This document shows, piece by piece, positions 1 to 10,169 of a DNA stretch of 64,000 nucleotides; position 1 is the stretch's first letter; every line of letters begins with the position of its first letter. The translations under genes and the position numbers were made by a program. The stretch is taken from positions 1 through 64,000 of the forward strand of contig JABCRI010001389.1 in assembly GCA_015143295.1 (NCBI GenBank). The letters are read 5' to 3'. The DNA comes from Tetracentron sinense (lineage: Eukaryota; Streptophyta; Magnoliopsida; Trochodendrales; Trochodendraceae). The notes beneath the pieces were generated by a model that saw only the letters and a program-made list of their open reading frames with translations, did no database searches and was not told the DNA's origin.

Positions 1-17
1 AAAATGGGGGTGCTACA
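1..17 (-). mobile_element. Tail of a nested LTR cut by the window start
   Basis: These bases correspond to the end of the nested LTR at 14992-15008, both ending in GGGGTGCT(T)ACA. As at that site, they abut the same point of the chromovirus LTR. Compared with the other copy there are several single-base differences and indels in the first 50 bases and essentially none afterwards. Only the terminal bases of the element are visible. Confidence 0.7.
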
Positions 18-1307
18 GAGATTGTCTGTCCTTAGCCCACAAGCGAGGTAAAACATATCGTCGGATATGCCCCACCTCTAAATCCCATTCTTGAAAACCT
101 CGGTAAATCATGTCATGTATGCGTGCTCGTGAGGTCGTGTGCATACGTGCATTTGAAATTAAATATTGCATTTGAGTAATTCATAACACATAACATCAAT
201 GATTTGAGCAATTTAGTATTCATATCATTTAGGGAAAGCGAACAATCACACTATCATGACCCTAGCAATTTCCATAAACCTTAAACATGCAATTTCTTAA
301 TTTATTATTCATTTTATTCATCCTGGCATTTCATCAAACATGGTGCATTCATTGTTTATTAACCCTACAACATGCTTTTCTAGGTGGGTTTTACTTACAT
401 CACGTATGTTCATTATGGGTACAATGCCCTCCCCATTCATCCATCACATCAATACACACGGCATCCAATCACCCACATTCATCTCCATTCACCATTCACC
501 ATTCACAACCTATCTCATCATACATGAATGTATAAAGGAACACAAAGAAGAATAAAGGAAAAAGAACTATAACTAGGAGGGTAGTAAGAAGTACCGACTT
601 TGAACAATGAGGAAGAAACCCCTTCCAAAAACAACCGTGTAGCTGCTGCCCTAGCTTGGATCACGAGCTCCTCGAATGCTTGAGCCTTGATCTTGAAAAA
701 AACGGGCTTGGGGTTGATCTAGGGTCTTAACCCCTTTGATTTCTCCCCAAATGAAAACCTAGGTTTGGGAACCCTTTCTCCTCTCTTCTAATCTCCCAAA
801 TCTTCTAAGTGTTGAGAATGAGCCCTAAAGGCTCGGGCGATCCTATATAAGAAAGGGTATAACACCCGAATGCCGAAAATGCCCTTAGTGAAAATTCTGC
901 AAAACGCGAGGACCGAGCGATCGGTGTTTATGATCGATCGATCGGTTGCCTACCGAGTGATCGGTGTGTTGACCGAGCTCTCGACCAAAAATCAACTCTC
1001 TGGAAAATTTTCCCATGCAAAAATCTTGACCAGTCGATAGCTACCGATCGATCGGTTTTAGACCGATCGATCGCTCTATGGACCGAGCGATCGGTTGCCT
1101 GTAGGCCCAGACTGTTTTGGCCATATCTTTTGACTCGCTCATCGGATTTTGACGATTCAACTTGTGTCGGGTTCGTACTTCAAAAAGGAACATTTCTGAC
1201 ATTTCGGAATTTTCAATTTCTTCCTTCTTTATTAATTGTACTACTTTACAGGCAAAATGGCTATGAAAGTGTCATGCATTAAATGTGAAAAGGTCCGGGG
1301 CTCTACA
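18..1307 (-). mobile_element. Partial chromovirus LTR (second copy of the 5' LTR distal part)
   Basis: This stretch matches 15009-16299 base for base everywhere I compared, except near its left end. In element orientation (minus strand) it begins TGTAGAGCCCCGG at 1307 and runs through U3 and part of R/U5 before meeting the nested LTR. The flank at 1308-1312 is CTCGG, the same as at 16300-16304. There is no coding content; short ORFs here recur unchanged in every LTR copy and are not genes. Confidence 0.85.
911..1095 (-). promoter_or_regulatory. CGATCG palindrome cluster in U3
   Basis: A cluster of CGATCG cores, several inside the palindrome CCGATCGATCGG, lies about 70-250 bp upstream (minus strand) of a TATA-like motif near 843-850. 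The same arrangement occurs in every related LTR in the window, including diverged ones. The position suggests a promoter-proximal cis element, but its function is inferred. Confidence 0.5.
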
Positions 1308-4300
1308 CTCGGTTTGGAAATGGTGGTATGATGTATGTATAGGCCGTAGTATAGTTGTGAAACATGGATTTCGGCCGTCTCGGTGCCCAAATCGGGCATA
1401 CATCCTCGGATTCGCTCGAAACCAATCCCAACACTTAGCATGTAATGAAATACACACATTAGAAGAAACAGGATCAAAATCCGGGCCTCGGTTTGGAAAT
1501 GGTGGCACGATGTAGGTTTATACTGTAGTATAATTGTGAAACATGGATTTCGACCGTCTCGGGGCCCAAATCTGGCATACGGCATCGGATTCGCTCGAAA
1601 CCAATCCCAACACTTAGGATGTAATGAAATACATGGCCATAGTATAGTTGTGAAACTTTGATTTCGACCTTTTCGACGCCCAAATCGGGCATACGGCCTC
1701 GGATTCGCTCGAAACCAACCCCAACACTTAGGATGTATTGAAATACACACATTAGAAGAAACGGGATCGAAATTTGACCCCCAGTTTAGAAATGGTGGTA
1801 CGATATAGGTTTAGGCTGTAGTATAATTGTGAAACATGGATGTCGTCCATCTCGGTACACAAATCGGGCATACGCTCTTGGATTCGGTCGAAACCAATCC
1901 CAACAGATGGGATGTAATGTAATACACGCATTAGAAGAAACAGCATCAAAATGCGGCCCTCGGTTTGGAAATGGTGGGACGATGTATGTTTAGGCCGTAC
2001 TATAGTAGTGAAACACAGATTTCGACCGTCTCGGTGCTAAAATCGGGCATACGGCCTCGGATTCGCTCGAAACCAATCTCAACACTTGGGATGTAATGTA
2101 ATACACGCATTAGTAGAAACAGGATCAAAATCCAGCCCTCGGTTTGAAAATGGTGGGATGATATAGGTTTAGGCCGTAGTATTGTTGTGAAACATGGATT
2201 TCGACCGTCTAGGTGCCCAAATTGAGCTTGGATTCGCTCGAAACCAACCCCAACACTTAGAATACATTGTAATACACGATTTTGGCCGCTGATTTGGAAA
2301 TTGTGGGACGCTGTTGGTTTAGGCCGTAGTATAGTTGAAAAAACATGATTTCGGCCGTCTCGACGCCCAAATCGGGCATACGGCCACATATTCCCTCGAT
2401 ACGAACTCCAACAATTGGGATGTATTGAAATACATGAGTTAGACGAAATTGGATTGAAATCCGGCCCCCGGTTTTGAAATGGTGGGACGATGTAGGTTTA
2501 AGCCGGAGTATAGTTGTAAAACATGGATTTTGACCATCTCGGTGCCCAAATCGGGCATACGGCCTCAGATTCGCACGAAACCAATTCCAATACTTAAGAT
2601 GTAATGAAATACATGCATTAGAAGAAACAGGATCGAAATCCGGTCCTCGGTTTGGAAATGGTGGGACGATGTAGGTTTAGGCCGTAGTATTATTATGAAA
2701 CATGGATTCCGGCCATCTCGGCTGCCAAATCGGGCATACGTCATCGGATTCGCTCGAAACCAATCCCTACATTTAGTATGTAATGAAATACACCCATTAG
2801 AAGAAACAGGAGAAAAATCCGGCCTTCGGTTTAGAAGTGGTGGGACGATGTATGTTTAGGCTATAGTATAGTAGTGAAACATGGATTTCGACCGTCTCGG
2901 TGCCGAAATCGGGCATACGGCCTCGGATTCACTCGAAATCAATCCCAACACTTGGGATGTAATGTAATACATGTATTAGATGAAATAGGATTGAAATCCG
3001 GCCCCTCGTTTGGGAATGGTGGGACATGTAGGTTTAGGCCATAGTATAATTGTGAAACAAGGATTTCGACCGTCTCGGGGCCCAAATCGGGCATACGGCC
3101 TCGGATTTGCTCGAAACTAACCCTAACACTTAGAATGCAGTGAAATACACGTGTTAGAAGTATTGGTATCGAATTCCAATGCCTGGTTTGGAAATGGTGA
3201 TACGATGTAGGTTTAGGCTGTAGTATTGTTGTGAAACAATGATTTCGTCCTTCTCGACCCCCAAATTGGGCATACTGCCTCGGATTCGCTCGAAACCAAT
3301 CCCAGCACTTAGGATATAATAAAATACAGGCATTAGAAGAAATAGGAATGAAATCTGGCCCTCGGTTTGGAAATGGTGGGACGATGTAGGTTTAGACCGT
3401 AGTATAGTCGTGAAAGATGGATTTCGGCCGTCTCGGTTCCCAAATCGGGCATACGGCCTCGAATTCGCTCGAAACCAATCCCAACACTTAGGATGTAATG
3501 AAATACATGAATTAGAAGAAACGGGATCGAAATCCAGCCCCCGATTTAGAAATGGTGGGACGATGTAGGTTTAGGCTGCAGTGTAATTGTGAAACATGGA
3601 TTTCGACCGTCTCGGTGCCCAAATCGGGCATACGGCCTCAGATTCGCTCGAAACCAACCCCAACACTTGGGATGTAATGTAATACAGGCATTAGAAGAAA
3701 CAGGATCGAAATCCGGGGCCCCGTTTTGAAATGGTGGGACGATGTTGGTTTAGGCCATAGTATAATTGTGAAACATGTGTTAGAAGAAATAAGATTGAAA
3801 TCCGGCCCCCGGTTTGGAAATGGTGGGACGATGTCTGTTTAGGCCGTAGTATAGTTGTGAAACATGGATTTCGACCCTCTCGGTGCCCAAATCGGGTATA
3901 CAGCCTCGGATACGTTCGTAACCAATCCCAGCAGTTAGGATGTAGTGAAATACACTTATTAGAAGAAACATGATCGAAATCTGGCCACCGGTTTGGAAAT
4001 GGCGGACGATGTAGGTTTAGGTCGTAGTATAGTCGTGAAAAATGGATTTCGACCTTCTCGGCACCCAAATCGGGCATACGGCCTCGGATTCGCTCGAAAC
4101 CAACCCCAACAGTTAGGATGTATTAAAATACACACCTTAGAAGAAACGGGATCAAAATCTGACCCCCGGTTTGGAAATGGTGGTATGATGTAGGTTTAGG
4201 CTGTAGTATAGTTGTGAAACATGGATTCTGGCCATCTTGGCGGCCAATTCGGGCATACGGCTTCGGATTCACTCGAAACCAATCCTAACACTTAGGATGT

Positions 4301-4348
4301 AAGGAAATACATGCATTAGAAGAAACAGGATCAAAATCCGGCCCTCAG
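1308..4348 (+). repeat. 179-bp satellite array, block 1 (about 17 monomers)
   Basis: Head-to-tail tandem monomers of about 179 bp, each starting GGTTTGGAAATGGTGGG and containing GCCCAAATCGGGC and ATTCGCTCGAAACC. The block is degenerate. Monomers are internally deleted near 1634 (about 70 bp lost), 2280 and 3775 (about 90 bp lost). A divergent marker monomer with a CATATTCCCTCG core lies near 2385. The block lies between the partial LTR and the complete chromovirus. No gene is visible; the many short ORFs are frame accidents of the repeat. Confidence 0.95.
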
Positions 4349-5074
4349 TGTCGCGACCCAAAATCCACCCTAGGAGTTAGAGTGAATCGTGGACGACTAA
4401 ATCATGACTTACATGACTTGCTTGACAAACCACCTGCAAAACACCCACAGAGCATATACAATAGAGGATAACAGCGGAAGCATAACTATAAGACACAGCA
4501 GAAGTCTAACAAACCTATAAGTATATACACATGGTCCAAGTTTTAATACAAAGAAATCAAAACAAAGAAAGTGCGGACATGCCCGCCAAAATACATGGAT
4601 ATAATCACTCATGCTCACACACAGCTAATCCACTCGGAATCTAACACCACCTACTGATAACCCTCTACGGGAGGTTCCTCCAAAGGCTCCTCGACGTACT
4701 CCTCCTCCACCCATGGACCAGGAGCACAAACATCAAATGGAGCAGTAGCTCCCTCAGAACCTGCCGACATAAGAAGTACGGCTGAGCATGGAATACTCAG
4801 CGGGTACTAAGCACTAACCAACAGTCATAGCATACGGATAGCATACGTAAAGCAGGAAACAATTCACGCATATAAAGCAGGAATTATTCATATCATGACA
4901 ATAAAGTAAAGCAATATGATTCATCATGTTGCATTCATAAAAGCCAGTAAAACTCTTGAAATCTTGTGCACTTGACTTGACTGAAATTACCCTTTTTATG
5001 CTTGAAACCTTGTCTACCGTGTCATGCGTGTCATGCTTGTATCATGCGTGTATCATGCTTGCTTGTTCTGAAAA

Positions 5075-5330
5075 GTAATCTACTTGTGAGGGAAGGGAGA
5101 CCCTTCTTTCTAGAATGCTCATGCTTGTCATGCTATGTCATGTCATGCCTACTCGGAAGAGTAAACAGTGAGGGAAGGGAGACCCTTCTTCCTAGAAGGC
5201 TCATGCTTGTCCTTCCACTTGTGAGATTCACTTGTGAGATGTCCTTGTGAGATGCACTTGCGAGGGAAGGGAGACCCTTCTTATGATATGTATGCACTTG
5301 CGAGGGAAGGGAGACCCTTCTTATGAAGAT
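5075..5330. repeat. Minisatellite inside LTR (GGGAAGGGAGACCC core)
   Basis: Irregular short repeats of a core reading GAGGGAAGGGAGACCCTTCTT (positions about 5089, 5171, 5262 and 5302) separated by CTTGTGAGAT- and CATGCTTGTCATGC-type spacers. The equivalent region of the 5' LTR (about 12450-12645) has one unit fewer, so it is length-variable within one element. In the plus-strand relative at 18945 the same LTR region holds an unrelated 57-bp repeat. Confidence 0.7.
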
Positions 5331-6160
5331 GTATGATTGTCTTGTCCTTGCCAAAAGCGAGGTAAAACATATCGTCGGATATGCCCCACCTCTAAATCCC
5401 ATTCTTGAAAACTTCGGTAAATCATGTCATGTATGCGTGCTCGTGAGGTCGTGTGCATACGTGCATTTGGAATTAAATATGGCATTTGAGTAATTCATAA
5501 CACATAACATCAATGATTTGAGCAATTTAGTATTCATATCATTTAGGGAAAGCGAACAATCATACTATCATGACCCTAGCAATTTCCATAAACCTTAAAC
5601 ATGCAATTTCTTAATTTATTATTCATTTTATTCATCCTGGCATTTCATCAAACATGGTGCATTCATTGTTTATTAACCCTACAACATGCTTTTCTAGGTG
5701 GGTTTTACTTACATCACATATGTATGTTCATTATGGGTACAATGCCCTCCCCATTCATCCATCACATCAATACACACGGCATCCAATCGCCCACATTCAT
5801 CTCCATTCACCATTCACCATTCACAACCCATCTCATCATACATGAATGTATAAAGGAACACAAAGAAAAATAAAGGAAAAAGAACTATAACTAGGAGGGT
5901 AGCAAGAAGTACCAACTTTGAACAATGAGGAAGAAACCCCTTCCAAAAATGACCGTGTAGCTGTTGCCCTAGCTTGGATCACGAGTTCCTCGAATGCTTG
6001 AGCCTTGATTTTGAAGAAAACGGGCTTGGGGTTGATCTAGGGTCTTAACCCCTTTGATTTCTCCCCAAATGAAAACCTAGGTTTGGGAACCCTTTCTCCT
6101 CTCTTCTAATCTCCCAAATCTTCTAAGTGTTGAGAATGAGCCCTAAAGGCTCGGGCGATC

Positions 6161-6167
6161 CTATATA
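6161..6167 (-). promoter_or_regulatory. Possible TATA box of the 3' LTR
   Basis: TATATAG on the minus strand, about 440 bp from the LTR start and just downstream of the CGATCG cluster. The same motif is in the other two copies of this LTR near 843 and 15835. Motif and position only; no transcription start can be seen. Confidence 0.4.
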
Positions 6168-6228
6168 AGAAAGGGTATAACACCCGAATGCCGAAAATGT
6201 CCTTAGTGAAAATTCTGCAAAACGTGAG

Positions 6229-6394
6229 GACCGAGCGATCGGTGTTTATGACTGATCGATCGGTTGCCTACCGAGCGATCGGTATGTTGGCCGAGCTCTC
6301 GACCAAAAATCAACTCTCTGGAAAATTTCCCCATACAAAAATCTTGACCAGTCGATAGCTACCGATCGATCGCTCTATGGACCGAGCGATCGGT
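6229..6394 (-). promoter_or_regulatory. CGATCG palindrome cluster in U3 of the 3' LTR
   Basis: Repeated CGATCG cores with flanks such as ACCGAGCGATCGG and CCGATCGATCGG. Compared with the 5' LTR copy, one interval between two palindromes (about 18 bp) is missing, consistent with slippage or recombination between the palindromic repeats. Confidence 0.5.
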
Positions 6395-6606
6395 TGCCTG
6401 CAGGTCCAGACTGTTTTGGCCATATCTTTTGACTCGCTCGTCGGATTTTGACGATTCAACTTGCGTTGGGTTCGTACTTTGAAAAGGAACATTTCTGACG
6501 TTTTGGAATTTTTAATTTCTTCCTTATTTATTAATTGTACTACTTTACAGGCAAAATGGCTATGAAAGTGTCATGCATTAAATGTGAAAAGGTCCGGGGC
6601 TCTACA

Positions 6607-6617
6607 TCCTCCCCCCC
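6607..6617 (-). promoter_or_regulatory. Polypurine tract
   Basis: On the minus strand GGGGGGGAGGA lies directly before the 3' LTR start TGTAGAGC. This is the expected place and composition for the plus-strand priming site of an LTR retrotransposon, and it fixes both the element's orientation and the LTR boundary. Confidence 0.9.
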
Positions 6618-6695
6618 TTACAAAAATTTCGTCCTCGAAATTTAGACGCTACTTGCATTACAAACCAAAAAGAAAATTATAAGTCATATACAAAC

Positions 6696-7058
6696 TTATA
6701 CAAAAACCCATTCAATTAATTCTGGGTACTTCGCTTTGACTTCGGCTTCACGCTCCCATGTAGCTTCTTCCCGAGCATGGTGTTGCCATTGCACAAGAAC
6801 CAAAGGGATTGTCTTGTTGCGAAGCACTTGATTTCTTCGATCCAAAATCTGAACCGGCTTTTCAATCAAGGTGAGGTCCTCTCGAATCTCCAACGGTTCC
6901 AAGTCTATGACATGCGAAGGATCCGCAATGTACTTCCAAAGCATAGACACATGGAAGACGTTGTGAACTGCGACCATGTGAGGTGGGAGAGCTACCCTGT
7001 AAGCAACCTCACCAACTCGCGTGATAATCTCAAAAGGCCCAACATACCGAGGACTGAG
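6696..7058 (-). pseudogene. pol C-terminus: GPF motif and chromodomain-like tail
   Basis: Continuation of pol after an in-frame TAG at 7059-7061. The segment opens with SPRYVGPFEI, the GPY/F motif that follows the integrase core in chromoviruses, then HNVFHVSML, then a chromodomain-like segment with VQILDRRNQVLRNKTIPLV followed by WEREAE, ending at the stop codon 6696-6698. In chromoviruses this tail directs integration to particular chromatin, which would fit this element lying in satellite heterochromatin; that link is inference. The reading frame is clean from 7058 to the stop and in the same frame as the upstream pol sections. It would be translated only by readthrough of the TAG. Confidence 0.85.
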
Positions 7059-8345
7059 CTAGCCTCGCTTGCCAAATCTCATGATCCCTTTGCTAGGAGA
7101 TACTTTCACAAAAACTTGATCCCCTACTTGAAATTCCAAGTCCTTACGGCACGTGTCCGCATAACTTTTCTGGCTATCTTGAGCGGCTTTCAATCGATCC
7201 CGAATGATCGTAACTGTGTTTGCAGTTTGCTCAATCAACTCCGGACCAAGTACTTTCCTTTCTCCTACCTCATCCCAATAGAGAGGAGACCTACAACTTC
7301 GCCCATACAAGGCCTCAAATGGTGCCATTTGGATACTTGCCTGATAGCTGTTATTATAGGCGAATTCAACCAAAGGCAAGTACTCTTCCCAACTGCCTCT
7401 GAAATCCAACATACGAGCCCGAAGCTTGTCTTCAATGACTTGGTTCACTCTCTCGGTTTGTCCATCCGTCTGTGGATGAAAAGCGGTGCTGAAATCAAGT
7501 TGGGAACCCATAGCCTCTTGGAAACTTTTCCAAAATCTTGGATCCCGATCCGACACAATACTGATGGGCACTTCCTGCAACCTCAACACTTCCTTGATGT
7601 ATAGAGCGGCCAACTGGCTAGAGTTGAAAGTAGTTCGGTAGGGTAGGAAGTGTGCAGACTTCGTCAGACGGTCTACTACAACCCAAATTGTATCTGAGCC
7701 CTTTGCCCTTTTTGGCAAGCCAACTATGAAATCCATGGATATGTTCTCCCATTTCCACTCAGGAATAGGAAGAGAATGCAATAGACCGGCGGGTCGCATG
7801 TGTTCTGCTTTCACCTGTTGGCACCCTAAGCACCGTGCCACATATTCTGCAACATCCCTCTTCATATTCCGCCACCAAAAGTGACTCTTGAGGTTCCGGT
7901 ACATCTTTGTACCCCCTGGATGCACAGTGTACTTTGCCTGGTGGGCTTCATCCATAATCTCCCTCCGAAGATCTACATTGGCTGGGACACACAGCCTTCC
8001 CTTGAATGTGATAGCACCTTGGCTAGTGAGAGAGAAGTCCTCACTACCCTTAGCAACTTCCTTGTCCCGATAAGCCAACAATTCAGCATCCGTGGCTTGG
8101 TATTCTTGGATCAAATCTATAATGTATGGCCGAACCATGACATTTGCCAAGATAGGACTACGGACAGAGTCATTCACACTAATGTCCAGATTTGCCAAGT
8201 CTTCAAGTAGCTTCCATTCCTGCACTAACATGCATGCTAATAACCTCGGAGGTCTTCTACTCAAAGCATCGGCCACTACATTTGCTTTACCCGGGTGGTA
8301 TTGAATGGTACAATCATAGTTTTTTAAAAATTTCATCCAACGCCG
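7059..8345 (-). pseudogene. pol middle: end of RNase H and integrase
   Basis: Open frame between two nonsense codons (TAA 8346-8348 upstream, TAG 7059-7061 as its terminator). It opens with the end of RNase H (HPGKANVVADALSR; Asp about residue 23 counted from the Met at 8336). Integrase follows: an HHCC zinc domain (His132, His139, Cys169, Cys172), then catalytic Asp202 in SMDFIVGLP, Asp263 in VSDRDP and Glu295 in QTER. Spacing between the second Asp and the Glu is 31 residues rather than 35. The family usually has four more residues after DRDPRF, so this copy appears to carry an in-frame 12-bp deletion. A large plus-strand ORF over this stretch (6777-7604) is an antisense shadow. Confidence 0.92.
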
Positions 8346-10021
8346 TTACCTTAGATTCAGCTCCTTTTGGGAAAAGAGATACTTGAGACTCTTGTGATCG
8401 GTAAACACATAGAACTCCACCCCATAAAGGTAATGACGCCAAATCTTAAGTGCAAACACGACCGCCGCAAGCTCCAAGTCGTACGTGGGATAATTCTTCT
8501 CATGCTCCTTCAATTGCCTTGATGCATAGGCAATGACTTTCTTGTGCTGCATGAGTACACACCCAAGTCCAACGTGTGAGGCATCACTATACACCTCATG
8601 CCCATAAGGTCCAGATGGCACAGTAAGGACAGGGGCTGTAGTAAGCCTCTTCTTCAGTTCCGTGAAACTGATCTCGCACTTATCACTCCATACAAACTTG
8701 GCGTTCTTCCTTGTCAGGTTAGTGAGCGGTGCTGCAAGGCTAGAGAAACCCTCTACAAATCCCCTGTAGTAGGCTGCCAACCCAAGAAAGCTGCGTATCT
8801 CGGTAACACTCTTGGGCCTCGCCCAACTCATAACTGCTTCGATCTTCTTTGGATCTACCGAGATACCTTCTGCAGAAACAACGTGGCCTAGGAATGCCAC
8901 CTCTTCCAACCAAAACTCACACTTGCTAAGTTTGGCGTATAGCTTGTGCTCTCTTAGCATTTCCAAAGCAAGGCGTAGGTCGCGTGTGTGATCTTCTCGT
9001 GTCTGGGAATAGACCAAAATGTCATCAACAAATACAATCACGCACCTATCAAGATATGGCCGGAACACCCAGTTCATCAAATCCATAAAGGCTGTCGGCG
9101 CGTTCGTGAGTCCAAAAGGCATCACCAAGAACTCGTAGTGTCCATACCGAGTCCTGAAAGCAGTTTTGGGAACATCTTCCACCTTAATCTTCAACTGGTG
9201 ATAACCTGATCGAAGGTCTATCTTTGAGAAAAATCTCGCTCCCTTCAACTGATCGAACAAATCATCAATTCTAGGCAATGGATACCTATTCTTTATTGTG
9301 ACCTTGTTCAATTGCCGGTAATCGACGCACATCCGCATCGAACCATCTTTCTTCTTAACAAACAACACCGGGGCACCCCACGGTGAGACACTTGGTCGAA
9401 TGAAACCAAGGCCTTGTAATTCCTCTAACTGAGTCCTCAACTCCTTGAGTTCTACCGGGGCCATTCTATACGGAGCCCGAGAGATGGGAGCTGTGCCTGG
9501 TGTAAGCTCAATCACAAACTCAATCTTTCTGTCTGGAGGTAATCCTGGCAACTCCTCTGGAAATACATCCAGGAATTTACTCACGACCGGAATAGTCGAA
9601 GAGTCCTTTGCCTTGAGGTTCGCTAAGCTCAATGCCGCAAAACGAGCGATATCTCTACTTTTTAACCCCCGAAAGTGAAATGGTTTTCCTTCTACCGGCT
9701 TGAAGAGTACCATCTTCTCAAAGCAAGCTACATGCCCATGATGTGCTGCTAACCAATCCATTCCCAATATAACATCAAAGTCTTGGAATCCCAGGACGAT
9801 GAGATCAACAACCAACTCGTGGCTTCCAACTTGGACCACACTATTTCTATACACTTTATCTGCCAATACTGTTTTGCCGAGAGGAGTCGAAATGGCTAAC
9901 TCCGGTTCTAGCTGACTTGGCTCTATAGAAAAGCCTTCTGAAAAACTCGGTGAGACAAATGAATGAGTAGACCCAGTATCAATCAACACTCGAGCCAAAT
10001 ACTCATTGACTAGTAGGGTTC
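8346..10021 (-). pseudogene. pol N-part: protease, reverse transcriptase, RNase H
   Basis: This starts at the proposed exon boundary 10021 and ends at an in-frame TAA (8346-8348). Domains in order: aspartic protease with active-site DTGS at about 9980-9969; RT with [19 protein letters not shown] and the catalytic FVDD at about 9032-9021; RNase H with YSDAS, DLE and TDHKS. All key catalytic residues are present. The TAA stands where the family normally has Gln before RRWM, so it is a CAA to TAA change; the frame resumes at once as integrase. The ORF can be read upstream to 10112, but those residues are intron sequence with no similarity to gag-pol. Confidence 0.92.
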
Positions 10022-10169
10022 CTGAAATTTTGACTAGCGGAGTTAATCCATGCATCAACAATGTATACATGTAGGTATATATACATATATAACATGCCAA
10101 GTACGTACACAATCAATTAATACTTAACAGTTTGATTTACGGATAATTAAATAAGCTACAACTGCGTAC
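10022..10169 (-). other. Candidate GT-AG intron at the gag-pol boundary
   Basis: A 148-bp AT-rich segment separates the gag end from protease. On the minus strand its left edge reads CAAG/GTACGCAG and its right edge AAATTTCAG/GAACCC, good matches to plant splice sites. Removing exactly these bases puts the last gag codon (phase 1) in frame with the protease-RT frame, and the joined product has the uninterrupted spacing usual for this family between the zinc-knuckle region and the DTGS motif. Retained, it adds three residues and stops at TAG (10156-10158). The intron call is inference from splice motifs, composition and exact frame restoration; an accidental insertion is the alternative. Confidence 0.75.

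Larger units (their letters stand above)
4349..6606 (-). repeat. 3' LTR of the chromovirus
   Basis: 2258 bp, beginning TGTAGAGCCC at 6606 on the minus strand and ending GGGTCGCGACA at 4349, so it has canonical TG...CA ends. It contains the U3 CGATCG cluster, a TATATAG motif at 6161-6167 and a long R/U5. Around 5080-5330 are several copies of a short motif with core GGGAAGGGAGACCCTTCTT. It differs from the 5' LTR by scattered substitutions, one extra minisatellite unit and loss of about 18 bp between two CGATCG palindromes, so this insertion is not recent. Confidence 0.93.

Noticed and set aside
287..555. Repeated small ORFs (also at 5601-5873 and 15279-15547)
   Set aside because: They lie in the U5-side part of each chromovirus LTR, overlap in two frames and show no coding features; identity between copies reflects LTR identity.
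4349..6606. A second inserted element inside the 3' LTR
   Set aside because: Compared with the 5' LTR it differs only by point changes, a minisatellite unit and a short deletion; no termini or target duplication of a further element are seen.
6777..7604. 275-residue plus-strand ORF
   Set aside because: Antisense shadow of the integrase region, whose minus-strand frame has clear catalytic motifs.
10022..10112. N-terminal extension of the pol ORF (residues 1-30 from 10112)
   Set aside because: This stretch is AT-rich intron-like sequence with no match to gag-pol; conserved protease sequence begins right after the AG splice site.
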